A stretch of 41,444 nt of DNA from Halobacterium bonnevillei (GCF_009831555.1 NZ_WUUU01000010.1:1-41444); one strand, 5' to 3'; shown: positions 1 through 8,914, counted from the first letter of the stretch. Numbers and translations are program-made. The notes: a model not told the origin generated them from the letters alone.

Positions 1-1
1 G

Positions 2-505
2 TCCAGGCTCGCGTCGCTCTACGAGCGGGGGGTGCCCGACGGCGTGCACGCGGTTCGCGACGCCGAGTTCCTCGAGTGGCGCTACCAGAACCCCGACTGG
101 AGGTACGAGGCCTACACCGCGGCGATGGCCGGCGACCCAGTCGCGGGCGTCGTCACCGGGACGCAGACCGAGGACGGCGTCACCACGACGAACCTGGTGG
201 ACGCACTCCCGCTGGCCGGCGGCCGGGATCGCGACGCCGGACTGCACGAGATACTTCGCACCGTGACCGACGCGTACGCGGACAGCGACCTGCTGGCGTA
301 CAACGGCACTGCGATACCGGAGTCGGTGCTTCGCGCGCACGGCTTCCACTACGACGGCTCGGCACCGCTGTCCCGCGTCACCTCCCCCACGAAACTCGTC
401 GCGTACGACATCACGAGCGGCGACGGGGCGTGGTGCACGGGCGGCCTGGACCTCCGGGACAGTTCCAGCTGGGCGCTGTCCTACGCCGAACTCGACGCCC
501 GATAG
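2..505 (+). CDS. GNAT/FemAB-like acyltransferase, C-terminal part
   Basis: The reading frame is open to the left edge of the window, so the GTG at 32 is unlikely to be the start and the N-terminus lies outside. The visible 167 residues contain the motif EFLEWRYQNPDW and then a beta/alpha pattern ending in an LRAHGFHYDG segment. This resembles the second half of haloarchaeal GNAT-fold acyltransferases found in surface-polysaccharide clusters, where RW/WRY-x-NP marks the start of the C-terminal GNAT domain. It stops at TAG 503-505, about 96 nt before the next gene. Substrate unknown. The family call rests on motif resemblance only. Confidence 0.6.
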   Translation, partial: SRLASLYERGVPDGVHAVRDAEFLEWRYQNPDWRYEAYTAAMAGDPVAGVVTGTQTEDGVTTTNLVDALPLAGGRDRDAGLHEILRTVTDAYADSDLLAYNGTAIPESVLRAHGFHYDGSAPLSRVTSPTKLVAYDITSGDGAWCTGGLDLRDSSSWALSYAELDAR

Positions 506-566
506 CTCGGGTGGTACTGTTCCCCTACTCCCGTCCTCGACCGGGACGGCGTCTCCTTCGCCGACC

Positions 567-573
567 ATAACAA
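567..573 (+). promoter_or_regulatory. ATAACAA promoter element of the 602 gene
   Basis: ATAACAA lies 28 nt before the ATG at 602, where a TATA box of a leaderless haloarchaeal transcript would sit. The same heptamer recurs at a similar distance before many genes in this window. Confidence 0.6.
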
Positions 574-601
574 AGCGTCCGGGGTGCCTGAAAGGCAACG
601 A

Positions 602-1984
602 ATGCATCGCCGCAGATTCCTTCGGAGTGCTGGCCTCGCCGGGTCCCTCCTGGTTGCCGGCTGTGCTCGTAGCGGGACGTCGCCGGAACGCGGCGGACAG
701 CCGGACGAGTCGCGCCCTCCGGACGCACTCCCGGCGGATGCCCCCGAACACCCCGTCACTACCATCGCGGACGAGCTCGGGCTGGACACCATCGTGAACC
801 TCGAGGCCGAAGGCGCGGACGCGACCGGCACCGAACCCATCGACGATCTGCTCGTCGCTCACGCCACCGACGGCACCCTGATCCACCTGCCGACGGGACG
901 GTACGCAGTTTCTACCACGTTCTCGCTCGGGAGTGACGCGCGCCTCGCCATCGTCGGCGAAGGCGCCACTGTCGTCCCGCCGGACGGCTTCAGCGAACCG
1001 ATCTTCGTGCTCGGGTACCCCGAGCCGATGCAGTCGGCGACGGTCCGCGGCGTCACGTTCGACTTCACGGCCGCGGACACCGGCTCCAGACCGGTATTCG
1101 CGAACGCCACGGACAGCGTCCACCTCGCGGACCTCACGGTTCGCGGGGAAATCGACACCGACCAGGACCAGGTCAGAATCGACGTCACCGACCCCGACGG
1201 CACCGGACTCGTCGAACGGCTGTCGCTGCCGGACGGCGCTGAACGGGGATCGAACGTCACTGGCTGTGAAGTCGGGGACGGGAACCGCGGCGACCTCGAG
1301 TTCGTCGACTGTCACATCGAGGGGTTCACCGACAACGGCCTGTACGCCGACCCGCCCGAGGGCTCCGTCACGGTGGACGGCGGGTTCTATCGGAACAACG
1401 GCATCGCGGGCGTCCGCATCCAGTCGAGCGAGTCCAGCGTCGTCCGGAACGTCCGCGTCGTCTGCGACGACGCCGACGGCGGCTACGACAACATGCGCGG
1501 CATCCGACTGCGGTCCGGCGAGTCGGTGCTCGTGGAGGACTGCGTCGTGGAGATGCTCGCCGTCTCCGGCAGCGACGGCGCCGTCACGTTCTCGTCGGAA
1601 CTGGAGTCCGCGACAGTGCGGAACTGTCGACTGCGCGTCGACGCCGACGGCGTGAACGCGATCCGCGTGAAGAGCCCGGACGAAGACAGCGGTCCGGCGA
1701 CGACCAGCGGACCGTTCCGCTGCCAGAACATCACCGTCACGGGCACGGCGGCGACGGGGGCGGCCATCCTCGCGTCGGACCGCGACGGCTGCCAGTTCCA
1801 GAATCTCTGCGTCCACCAGTCCGGCGACGACAGGGACGGTCTCCGCGCGGAGAACGTCGACGGCGAACTGCGGGACACGCACCTCGCAGTGACGGGAAAC
1901 CCGCTGTCCCTGCGCAACTCCTCGTTCGAACGACACAACGTCTCGATGACCCGTAGCCCGGCGGAGCGCCACGATTGTGGCTAG
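602..1984 (+). CDS. Tat-exported lipoprotein with right-handed parallel beta-helix
   Basis: I chose the ATG at 602 over the in-frame GTG at 584. It gives a compact Tat signal (RRRFLRS) followed by a lipobox ending in Cys21 (LVAGC), and places the start 28 nt after an ATAACAA element. The 460-residue product has repeated short beta strands rich in V/T/N/G (for example VEDCVVEML, VRNCRLRVDADG), typical of pectate-lyase/NosD-like beta-helices. Such proteins bind or cleave polysaccharide. It is probably membrane-anchored outside the cell, and its position next to a glycan operon fits surface-polymer modification or binding. No catalytic residues can be assigned. Surface lipoprotein is well supported; enzyme versus binding protein is open. 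Confidence 0.85.
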   Translation: MHRRRFLRSAGLAGSLLVAGCARSGTSPERGGQPDESRPPDALPADAPEHPVTTIADELGLDTIVNLEAEGADATGTEPIDDLLVAHATDGTLIHLPTGRYAVSTTFSLGSDARLAIVGEGATVVPPDGFSEPIFVLGYPEPMQSATVRGVTFDFTAADTGSRPVFANATDSVHLADLTVRGEIDTDQDQVRIDVTDPDGTGLVERLSLPDGAERGSNVTGCEVGDGNRGDLEFVDCHIEGFTDNGLYADPPEGSVTVDGGFYRNNGIAGVRIQSSESSVVRNVRVVCDDADGGYDNMRGIRLRSGESVLVEDCVVEMLAVSGSDGAVTFSSELESATVRNCRLRVDADGVNAIRVKSPDEDSGPATTSGPFRCQNITVTGTAATGAAILASDRDGCQFQNLCVHQSGDDRDGLRAENVDGELRDTHLAVTGNPLSLRNSSFERHNVSMTRSPAERHDCG

Positions 1985-2165
1985 CAGCCGCACCGACCCG
2001 ACGGCACAGTCGCCGCGTCCCCACCGAGCACCGTCTCTGAAACCCGGGTGCGGGCGACGGCTATCTCCACCGAGGTCCCTCAGACCTGGGCGCAGCCGAC
2101 AGTTAACCCCGATACGTTTCGACAATTTCCGGCGCAAGCGGCAGCTAACCCCCGCAAGTTCGTCC

Positions 2166-2172
2166 ATAACAA
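2166..2172 (+). promoter_or_regulatory. ATAACAA promoter element of the sugar-biosynthesis operon
   Basis: ATAACAA lies in the 1985-2223 non-coding gap. Its spacing to the first following ATG (2224) is 51 nt, so this transcript would carry a short 5' leader. A near-direct repeat (cagttaacccc at 2099-2109, cagctaaccccc at about 2141-2152) lies just upstream and could be an operator. Confidence 0.5.
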
Positions 2173-2223
2173 TGGGTCACTCACGGAATACGCCAGACAC
2201 CCGCCACCAGCGGCCCCGACTCA

Positions 2224-2333
2224 TGTCTCAGGAACCACGCTACTCGATTCGGTCGGCTGAACTGTCGCGTTGGCCCCACTCGCGCCCGACCCCGGACGCA
2301 AGACGCGTCACGGAGGTCGACGGCAATGAGTGA
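2224..2333 (+). CDS. Candidate 36-residue leader ORF
   Basis: This ATG-initiated ORF of 36 codons is the first one after the promoter element at 2166. Its TGA (2331-2333) lies eight bases inside the acetyltransferase gene that starts at 2326, so the two could be translationally coupled. The peptide is Arg/Ser/Pro-rich with no hydrophobic segment or recognisable domain. It may be a translated leader with no protein function, or simply open by chance in GC-rich DNA. Confidence 0.25.
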
Positions 2334-2898
2334 CGCCGCCCTCGGCCCGGAAGCCGACGTGTCCGCGGACGCGACACTCCGCGAGACCGACGGCCACTCG
2401 CCGACCATCGGTCGCAATCCCACGATTCGCAGCGGCACTGTCGTCTACGCGGACGTGGAGATCGGCGACCGATTCGCCACCGGGCACGGCGCGCTCGTCC
2501 GCGAAGCCACCACGATTGGCGACGACGTGCTCGTCGGCACCCACGCTGTCGTCGACGGTCAGTGCACCATCGGCGACGAGGTGACTCTCCAGACCGGCGT
2601 CTACCTCCCCCAGCACACGACAGTCGGGAACCGCGTCTTCTTCGGCCCGCACGCGGTCCTCACGAACGACCCGTATCCGCTCCGGACGGCGGCCGACCTC
2701 GCTGGACCGACCGTCGAGGACGACGTCTCAGTCGGCGCGAACGCCACCATCCTCCCGGACGTCACGCTCGGCGAACGCGCGTTCGTCGCGGCGAACGCCG
2801 TCGTCACCGAGGACGTGCCGCCCGAGACGATGGCCGTCGGCGCGCCCGCCGTCCACGAGCCCCTACCCGACGACCTCGTGGGGAGGAACGACAAATGA
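2326..2898 (+). CDS. Hexapeptide-repeat acetyltransferase, WbpD/WlbB-like
   Basis: The 190-residue product consists almost entirely of left-handed beta-helix hexapeptide repeats (IGDDVLVGTHAVVDG, IGDEVTLQTGVYL, VGANATILPDVTLGE). It has the loop motif GPHAVLTNDPYP and ends in the usual VGAPA segment. These features match the 3-N-acetyltransferases that act on UDP-2-acetamido-3-amino-2,3-dideoxy-glucuronate, using acetyl-CoA in the cytoplasm. It is followed, with ATGA overlaps, by an aminotransferase, a Gfo/Idh/MocA oxidoreductase and a UDP-sugar dehydrogenase, which are the other three steps of that pathway. The pathway assignment therefore rests on both sequence and context. Another sugar O- or N-acetylation cannot be excluded. 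Confidence 0.85.
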   Translation: MSDAALGPEADVSADATLRETDGHSPTIGRNPTIRSGTVVYADVEIGDRFATGHGALVREATTIGDDVLVGTHAVVDGQCTIGDEVTLQTGVYLPQHTTVGNRVFFGPHAVLTNDPYPLRTAADLAGPTVEDDVSVGANATILPDVTLGERAFVAANAVVTEDVPPETMAVGAPAVHEPLPDDLVGRNDK

Positions 2899-4013
2899 TT
2901 TCGATCGCGAGCCCGGACCTCGGGGACGCCGAACGCGACCGCGTCGATGCCGTGATCTCTGACGGCCAGCTCGCCGACGGGCCGGTCGTCCGCGAGTTCG
3001 AGTCGGAGTTCGCCGCGTTCTGCGGCGCCGACCACGCGGTCGCGACCACGAACGGCACGACCGCGTTACACGCAGCCTTCGAAGCGCTCGGCGTCGGCGA
3101 CGGTGACACGGTCGTGACGACGCCGTTCTCGTTCGTCGCGAGCGCGAACGCCGTTCGGCACGCGGGCGCCGAACCCGTGTTCGCGGACGTCGACCCGCAG
3201 ACGCTGACGCTGGACCCCGAGAGCGTCGCCGACGTGGTAGCCCGCCATGACGACGTCGCCGCCATCCTCGCCGTCCACCTCTACGGAACGCCCGCCGAAA
3301 TGCGGCCGCTGCGAAACATCGCTACCGATCACGGGCTGCCGCTCGTCGAAGACGCAGCACAGGCCCACGGCGCGACGTACCGCGGCAGCACCGTCGGCAC
3401 GCTCGGCGACGTGGCGTGCTTCTCGTTCTACCCGACGAAGAACATGACCGCGGGCGAAGGCGGCATGGTCACGACGAGCCACGACGGCGTCGCCGAGCGC
3501 GTCCGCCGGTTCTGCGACCACGGCCGGACGAGCGGCTACGAGCACGCGACGGTCGGCCACAACTTCCGGATGACCAGTCTCTGTGCGGCCATCGGCCGCG
3601 CGCAACTCGAGAAACTCCCCGCGTTCAACGAGGCGCGCCGCGAGAACGCTGCCGCCCTCACCGACCGCCTCTCGGCGACCAGCGTCGAGACGCCTGTCGA
3701 CCCGGCCCACGTCCGCTCGGTCTACCACCAGTATACGGTCCGCGCGGACGACCGTGAGGCGCTCCGCGACCACCTCGCCGACTGCGGCGTCGACACCGGC
3801 GTGTACTACCCCGTCCCGATTCACAAACAGCCGGCCTACGCGGACGTTCGGGCGTCGCTCCCGGTCGCGGAACGGGCGGCCGACCGCGTGCTCTCACTGC
3901 CGGTACACCCCGGGCTGTCGCCGGAGGACCTGGACGTGATCGCGGACGCCGTGGCGTCCTTCGAGCCCGCGCGCTCGGACGCGGCCACTGAACGGACGGT
4001 GATAGACTCGTGA
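2895..4013 (+). CDS. DegT/DnrJ/EryC1 aminotransferase, WbpE-like
   Basis: This is a 372-residue PLP-dependent sugar aminotransferase. The ATG overlaps the previous stop (ATGA). Family landmarks are the early segment IASPDLGDAERDRV, the cofactor region TNGTTALHAAFEALGVGDGD, the EDAAQAHGA motif and the internal-aldimine Lys at residue 182 in SFYPTKNMTAGEGG. The late HQYTVR and HPGLSPEDLDVIADAV segments are also typical. In the proposed pathway it transfers an amino group, from glutamate in known homologues, to C3 of a 3-keto UDP-sugar made by the next gene product. The exact sugar is inferred from the neighbours. Confidence 0.92.
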   Translation: MISIASPDLGDAERDRVDAVISDGQLADGPVVREFESEFAAFCGADHAVATTNGTTALHAAFEALGVGDGDTVVTTPFSFVASANAVRHAGAEPVFADVDPQTLTLDPESVADVVARHDDVAAILAVHLYGTPAEMRPLRNIATDHGLPLVEDAAQAHGATYRGSTVGTLGDVACFSFYPTKNMTAGEGGMVTTSHDGVAERVRRFCDHGRTSGYEHATVGHNFRMTSLCAAIGRAQLEKLPAFNEARRENAAALTDRLSATSVETPVDPAHVRSVYHQYTVRADDREALRDHLADCGVDTGVYYPVPIHKQPAYADVRASLPVAERAADRVLSLPVHPGLSPEDLDVIADAVASFEPARSDAATERTVIDS

Positions 4014-4984
4014 CGCGGACACCACTCAGGACTGGCGTCGTCGGCGTCGGGAGCATGGGTCGCAACCACGCCCGCGTCTACCGCGAACTCGCGGGCACGA
4101 CGCTGGTCGGCGTCGCCGACGCGGACCCCGCCGCTGCCGACAGCGTCGCCACCGAATACGAGGCCGAACCGTACGCGACAGCCGCGCTCCTCGACCACGT
4201 GGATGCGGTGTCGGTGGCAGTACCGACTCCCTTCCACGCGTCCGTCGTCGAACGCTGTATCGAGGCTGGCGTCGACGTGCTCGTCGAGAAACCGTTCGTC
4301 GAGGATCCCCAGCGCGGCCGCGAACTCGCGGCCGCTGCCGAAGCGGCCGGCGTCGTTATCCAGGTCGGGCACGTCGAGCGATTCAACCCCGCCGTCCGGA
4401 CGCTGGCCTCCATCGTGCCGGACCTCGACGTCATGGCCGTGACTGCCGACCGGCTCAGCCCGCCCGACGACCGCGACATCGGCGACGGCGTCGTCTACGA
4501 CCTGATGATCCACGACATCGACGTGGTCTGCTCGCTGCTGGACGCCGACCCGGTGTCGCTGTCGGCCACGAGGGCCGCCGACGGCGAGTACGCGACCGCG
4601 ACGTGTCAATTCGACGGGGGCGTGCTGGCGTCGCTGACTGCCAGCCGCGTCACCCAGCAGAAGGTCCGGAAACTCGCGATTACGGCCCGCGAGTGTCGCG
4701 TGACCCTGGATTTCCTCGACCAGTCCGTGGAGATTCACCGGAGTTCCACCCCGGAGTACGTCTCCGCGAACGGCGACCTCCGGCACCGCGTCGAGAGCGT
4801 GATCGAGCGCCCGCTGGTCGAGCACGCCGAACCCCTGAAGCGGGAGCTGGCGGCGTTCGCCGACGCCGTCCGGGACGGCACCGACCCCGTCGTGACCGCC
4901 GACGACGGCGTTCGCGCCGTCGAAATCGCGAGCCGCATCGCCGACGGCATCCCGGCCGAGGACCACAGGGAGGTGCGGCAGTGA
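4010..4984 (+). CDS. Gfo/Idh/MocA oxidoreductase, WbpB-like
   Basis: The 324-residue product starts at a GTG overlapping the upstream stop (GTGA). It has an N-terminal Rossmann motif (VGVGSMGRNHARVYREL), the conserved VEKPF motif with Lys94, and a C-terminal alpha/beta domain containing the HDIDVVCSLL segment. In WbpB-type enzymes the bound NAD(H) oxidises C3 of UDP-GlcNAc-uronate, and the aminotransferase partner then aminates it. The gene sits between that aminotransferase and a UDP-sugar 6-dehydrogenase, which supports the role. A second, divergent family member lies at 21305-22435. Confidence 0.9.
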   Translation: MTRTPLRTGVVGVGSMGRNHARVYRELAGTTLVGVADADPAAADSVATEYEAEPYATAALLDHVDAVSVAVPTPFHASVVERCIEAGVDVLVEKPFVEDPQRGRELAAAAEAAGVVIQVGHVERFNPAVRTLASIVPDLDVMAVTADRLSPPDDRDIGDGVVYDLMIHDIDVVCSLLDADPVSLSATRAADGEYATATCQFDGGVLASLTASRVTQQKVRKLAITARECRVTLDFLDQSVEIHRSSTPEYVSANGDLRHRVESVIERPLVEHAEPLKRELAAFADAVRDGTDPVVTADDGVRAVEIASRIADGIPAEDHREVRQ

Positions 4985-6384
4985 GTCGCACACTGTACGG
5001 GTCGCGGGCCGCCCCCGCGGTCCAGCGCCAGTGGTTCAAATCCGGGGCCGTCCCGGTCGCGGTCTACGGGCTCGGGAAGATGGGGCTGCCGCTGGCGGCC
5101 GTCTACGCCGAGAACACGGGCAACGTCACGGGCGTCGACATCGACGAATCCGTCGTGGCTGCGATCAACGACGGGGACTGCCCCGTGGCTCGCGAACCCG
5201 GGTTGCCGTCGCTCGTCGAGTCGCTGGCCGCGCGCGACGCACTCCAAGCGACGACCGATTCCCGGCGCGCCCGGGAGGCCAGCGTGCACGTCCTCATCGT
5301 TCCGACGCTCGTCGACGACGACAACGACCCCGATCTCTCGGCGCTCACCGACGTCGCGGGAGACGTCGCTGCCGGCCTGGACCCGGGCGACGTCGTGATC
5401 GTGGAGTCCACCGTGCCGCCGCGTACGTGCGTCGACGTTCTCCGCCCGCTGCTCGAGGACGCCAGCGGCGTCCCGCGGCACTCGTTCGGCCTCGCGTTCT
5501 GTCCGGAGCGGACGTCCAGCGGCCGCGCGCTCCGGGACGTCCGCGGCTCCCACCCCAAAATCGTCGGGGGCGTCGACGACGAGAGCACCCGGGTCGTCGG
5601 ACTCGTCTACGGCGTCTTGGTCGACAACGACGTCATCCCGGTCGCGGACGCGACGACCGCTGAGGCCGTGAAAGTGTTCGAGGGCCTCTACCGGGACGTG
5701 AACATCGCGCTGGCGAACGACCTCGCGCGGCTCACCGACGAACTCGACATCGAGGTGCGCGACGCCATCGACGCCGCGAACACCCAGCCCTTCTGCGACA
5801 TCCACACGCCCGGTCCCGGCGTCGGCGGGCACTGCATCCCGTACTACCCGTACTTCGTCTTGCACTGGCTGCAGACCGAGACTCCCACGCTCTCGACGGC
5901 GCGCCGGGTGAATGACTCGATGCCGGGGTTCGTCGCAGACCGCGTCGCCGAGGGCCTCGCAGCGAGCGAGCCGAACGACGGCGATGCGGCCGACGCTCGC
6001 GGCACCGTCGACGCGTACGTCACCGACGGCGGCGCAATCGAGGACACGACGGTCGCAGTGCTCGGATTGACCTACCGGTCGGGCGTCGCCGAGACCCGTG
6101 CGAGCCCCGGGGTCGACGTCTGCGACCTCCTCGCGGACCGCGGCGCCACCGTCTACGCCGCAGACCCACTCGTGGAGGCGTCTGGCGTCCGAGCGGAGCA
6201 CGTCGCAATCGACGAACTCCGGGACTGCGACCTGGACGCCGCAGTGCTCGCGACGGCGCACGACGAGTTCGACGCCGTCGACTGGTCGGCCTTCGACCCG
6301 CTGGTCGTGGTCGACGGCCACGACGCACTCGACGTCGCCGGCACCGACCACCGAGTGTACACCGTCGGGAGGGGGTGGCGATGA
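4981..6384 (+). CDS. UDP-N-acetyl-hexosamine 6-dehydrogenase (UDP-Glc/GDP-Man dehydrogenase family, WbpA-like)
   Basis: This 467-residue enzyme starts at a GTG that overlaps the previous stop. It has an NAD-binding motif (VYGLGKMGLPLAA), the central-domain segment EAVKVFEGLYRDVNIALAND, and the catalytic Cys285 in PGPGVGGHCIPYYP. The C-terminal UDP-binding domain includes VLGLTYRSGVAETRASP. The family oxidises the C6 hydroxyl of a UDP-hexose in two steps to the uronate. Here it would supply the uronic acid for the three preceding enzymes. A poorly conserved acidic stretch of about 25 residues (NDGDAADARGTVDAYVTDGG) looks like a lineage-specific insertion before the C-terminal domain. UDP-GlcNAc or UDP-ManNAc as substrate is not resolved. 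Confidence 0.92.
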   Translation: MSRTLYGSRAAPAVQRQWFKSGAVPVAVYGLGKMGLPLAAVYAENTGNVTGVDIDESVVAAINDGDCPVAREPGLPSLVESLAARDALQATTDSRRAREASVHVLIVPTLVDDDNDPDLSALTDVAGDVAAGLDPGDVVIVESTVPPRTCVDVLRPLLEDASGVPRHSFGLAFCPERTSSGRALRDVRGSHPKIVGGVDDESTRVVGLVYGVLVDNDVIPVADATTAEAVKVFEGLYRDVNIALANDLARLTDELDIEVRDAIDAANTQPFCDIHTPGPGVGGHCIPYYPYFVLHWLQTETPTLSTARRVNDSMPGFVADRVAEGLAASEPNDGDAADARGTVDAYVTDGGAIEDTTVAVLGLTYRSGVAETRASPGVDVCDLLADRGATVYAADPLVEASGVRAEHVAIDELRDCDLDAAVLATAHDEFDAVDWSAFDPLVVVDGHDALDVAGTDHRVYTVGRGWR

Positions 6385-6548
6385 CCACCGGCGGCAGGGC
6401 TGGCCCGGCGATTCCGATTTGCCCGACCTCTTCGACTGACTCGACTGGTCCGATTAGCCGGACCTCTCCGACTGACTCGAGTGGTCCGATTCGCCCGACT
6501 CCGCCACCTGTCTCGGATGACCGGGGAATCCCGGGGTGGTCGTTGTGA
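6381..6548 (+). CDS. Candidate 55-residue repeat-bearing ORF inside the operon
   Basis: The ATG overlaps the dehydrogenase stop (ATGA) and the TGA overlaps the next GTG (GTGA), the same junctions that join the certain genes of this operon. The peptide holds a tandem 12-residue repeat (PICPTSSTDSTG, PISRTSPTDSSG, then a partial third copy PIRPTPPP) encoded by a 36-bp DNA repeat. It is Ser/Thr/Pro-rich, has no hydrophobic helix and is predicted disordered. It may be a real small protein, or a minisatellite that stays open to keep translation coupled. I recognise no family. Confidence 0.4.
   Translation: MTTGGRAGPAIPICPTSSTDSTGPISRTSPTDSSGPIRPTPPPVSDDRGIPGWSL
6414..6505 (+). repeat. 36-bp tandem repeat, about 2.5 copies
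   Basis: Unit 1 (6414-6449) and unit 2 (6450-6485) differ at only a few positions. A partial third copy follows from 6486. The period is a multiple of three, so the reading frame at 6381 is preserved. Confidence 0.85.
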
Positions 6549-7336
6549 GCGCCGAATTCTCCACGGCGGCGTACGTCGACCTCCTCGACGCCATCCGCCA
6601 GGCAGGCTACACGTGTCTGCCCGTCCGCGAGTACCTCGCTCGCGACAGCCTCCCGGAGCGATTCGTCGTGTTGCGCCACGACGTCGACCGGAAACCCGGG
6701 AACGCCGAACGGATGGCTCGCCTGGAAGCGGACCGCGGCGTCTCCAGCACGTACTACTACCGCACGAGTACGTTCACGCCCGACCGCGTCGACGTGGTCG
6801 AATCCCTCGGCCACGAAGTCGGCTACCACTACGAGGACTACGTGGAAGCCGACGGCGACGTCGGCCTCGCGCACTCGCTGTTCGCGAACAACCTCCGCGT
6901 GTTCCGCCGGGACTGCGACGTCGACACCGTCTGTATGCACGGCAACCCGCTCTCACCACACGACAACCGCGAGATGTGGACCGCGCCCGCCGCGCCGGGG
7001 TTCGGCGAGTACGACCTCCTCGGGGAGGCGTACCTCTCGATGGACTTCGCGGACGTGACGTACTACTCGGACACGGGCCGGACGTGGCGCGACGGCCCCC
7101 TCAAGATCAAAGACCACACCATGGACGACGGCCGGAAGACCGTCTCCGCGGACACCACGACAGACCTCGCCGCGCTCTTCCGCCGCCGGGGCGTCGACCG
7201 GGCGTGCGTGCTCGCACACCCCGAGCGGTGGGCGGACTCGCTACCGGAACTGGTGGCCGCGCGCTCCAAGGACCGCGCGGTCAACCTCGTGAAACGCGGC
7301 ATGCACCTCCTCGACTACGGCGCGTCGAACTCCTGA
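6545..7336 (+). CDS. Polysaccharide-deacetylase-fold protein (first of two)
   Basis: I chose the GTG at 6545 because it overlaps the upstream TGA, as at the other junctions; an in-frame GTG at 6536 is the alternative. The 263-residue product has the NodB-type metal motif VVLRHDVDRKPGN near residue 42, then GHEVGYHYEDYVEA and VCMHGNPLSPHDN, with a late VLAHPERW. These correspond to metal ligands and active-site strands of carbohydrate esterase family 4 relatives that remove N-acetyl groups from polymers. It lacks a signal peptide, so it probably acts on cytoplasmic glycan intermediates or has another hydrolase role. A second family member is at 9942. Confidence 0.75.
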   Translation: MSAEFSTAAYVDLLDAIRQAGYTCLPVREYLARDSLPERFVVLRHDVDRKPGNAERMARLEADRGVSSTYYYRTSTFTPDRVDVVESLGHEVGYHYEDYVEADGDVGLAHSLFANNLRVFRRDCDVDTVCMHGNPLSPHDNREMWTAPAAPGFGEYDLLGEAYLSMDFADVTYYSDTGRTWRDGPLKIKDHTMDDGRKTVSADTTTDLAALFRRRGVDRACVLAHPERWADSLPELVAARSKDRAVNLVKRGMHLLDYGASNS

Positions 7337-7345
7337 CACACCACT

Positions 7346-8914
7346 ATGACGACACTCACAATCGGCCTCGACGGCGCGAACTGGGACCTGATCGGCCCGT
7401 GGCTCTCAGCGGGCCGCCTTCCGAACCTCCAGCGACTCGTCGACGACGGCGTCGGCGGCGTCTCCGAGAGCTGTCTGCCGCCGCTGACCGTGCCGAACTG
7501 GAAGTGCTACGCCACCGGCAAGAACCCGGGGAAACTGGACGTCTTCCGGTTCGACCGCATCGACACCGCGAACCGCGACCACGTCTTCCACGACGCCACG
7601 GACTTCAAGAGCGCCGAACTCTGGGACTACCTCAACGACGACGGCCTGACCGCGGGCGTCATCAACAAGCCGTCGACGTACCCGCCGAAGGACGTCGACG
7701 GGTTCGTCGTCGCGGGCGGCCCGGACGCCTCCGAGACGACGTACCGCTCGCTGGAATCCGGGTTCGCGACGCCGCCGGACGTCGAGGCGTTCCTCCGCGA
7801 CGAACTGGACTACGCGGTCCATCCGAGCCCGATGATTTCGCCGACACAGACGGGGGCGGCGGAGGTCGAGGCTGTGCTGGACCTCGTGGACCTCCGGTTC
7901 GAGGCGGCCGAACGCCTGCTGGAGCGCGAGGCCCCGGACTTCCTCCACCTGACGGTGTTCTACAGCATGGCGCTCCAGCACTACTTCTTCAACACCGACC
8001 CGGTGCGCCGGGCGTGGGAGCGCATCGACGACCACCTCGGCCGCTTCCTCGACGACGGCCACGACGTCCTCGTGATGAGCGACCACGGCACCTGGCCGGT
8101 CGAGACGGTGTTCTACCTGAACGTCTGGCTCGCGGAGCACGGCTACCTCGAGACGCAGGCGGGCGTCGACTCCGCGCTTTGCCGCGCCGGCATCACGAAG
8201 GAGCGAGCGCTCGCGGTGGCGAAACGCCTCAGCATGGCCGACACGCTCGGCCGCGTCGTCCCCGAGCGCATCCAACGGCTGGTGCCGTGGGCGGAGGGCG
8301 TGAAACGCGACCGCGTGCTCTCCGTTCTGGACTGGGAGCAGACGACCGCCGTCGCCAGCAATCAGGGGCCGCTGTACCTCACGATTCCCAGCGACGACCC
8401 GCGATACGACCACGTTCGGGACGGCCTGATCAGAGACCTGGAGGCGGCGACCCATCCGGAGACCGGCGCCTCGCTCGTGAACGCAGTCCACCGCGGGGAA
8501 CAGTACTACAACGGTCCCTACGCCGAGAACGCGCCGGACCTGATCGTCGACCAGGGCGAGAACGTCCACGTCAGCGACGCCATCGGGCCGGACGAGGCAG
8601 TCGCCGACAGCGGCGTCTGGAAGGGCGGGAACATGCCAGCGGGCATCTTCCTGTTCTCCGGTCCGAGTTTCCGCGCGGAGGGACTGACGCGGCGCGCGTC
8701 CATCACGGACCTCGCGCCGACGCTGCTGCACTCGATGGGCTCGGCAGTCCCGACGGACGTCGACGGCGACGTCCTGGACGTGTTCGCGCCCGACTCGGAG
8801 CCAGCGAACAGGGACGTAGCGACCCGGCCGCCGCTCTCGGGCACACGAGAAGACGACGCCAGCGACGCGGCGGCGGTCGAACAACGCCTCGCGGACCTCG
8901 GTTACCTGGAGTGA
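7346..8914 (+). CDS. Alkaline-phosphatase-superfamily phosphodiesterase/nucleotide pyrophosphatase-like
   Basis: This is a 522-residue protein of the type I phosphodiesterase branch. The N-terminal IGLDGANWDLI carries the first metal-binding Asp, the nucleophile region is PPLTVPNWKCYATGKNPGK, and MSDHGT supplies later metal ligands. Near the end are GNMPAGIFLFSGP and the SITDLAPTLLHSMG segment common to sulfatase-like and phosphoglycerol-transferase-like enzymes. There is no signal peptide. In haloarchaea such proteins recur in surface-glycan clusters, but their substrate is unknown; lipid-linked or nucleotide-linked sugar phosphates are plausible. It is 9 nt downstream of the deacetylase-like gene and overlaps the next start (TGATG). 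Confidence 0.85.
   Translation: MTTLTIGLDGANWDLIGPWLSAGRLPNLQRLVDDGVGGVSESCLPPLTVPNWKCYATGKNPGKLDVFRFDRIDTANRDHVFHDATDFKSAELWDYLNDDGLTAGVINKPSTYPPKDVDGFVVAGGPDASETTYRSLESGFATPPDVEAFLRDELDYAVHPSPMISPTQTGAAEVEAVLDLVDLRFEAAERLLEREAPDFLHLTVFYSMALQHYFFNTDPVRRAWERIDDHLGRFLDDGHDVLVMSDHGTWPVETVFYLNVWLAEHGYLETQAGVDSALCRAGITKERALAVAKRLSMADTLGRVVPERIQRLVPWAEGVKRDRVLSVLDWEQTTAVASNQGPLYLTIPSDDPRYDHVRDGLIRDLEAATHPETGASLVNAVHRGEQYYNGPYAENAPDLIVDQGENVHVSDAIGPDEAVADSGVWKGGNMPAGIFLFSGPSFRAEGLTRRASITDLAPTLLHSMGSAVPTDVDGDVLDVFAPDSEPANRDVATRPPLSGTREDDASDAAAVEQRLADLGYLE

Noticed and set aside
5030-5050. T-arm-like sequence (ggttcaaatcc) suggesting a tRNA
   Set aside because: It encodes QWFKSG in the dehydrogenase start, no complementary T stem forms, and no other tRNA arms are found.
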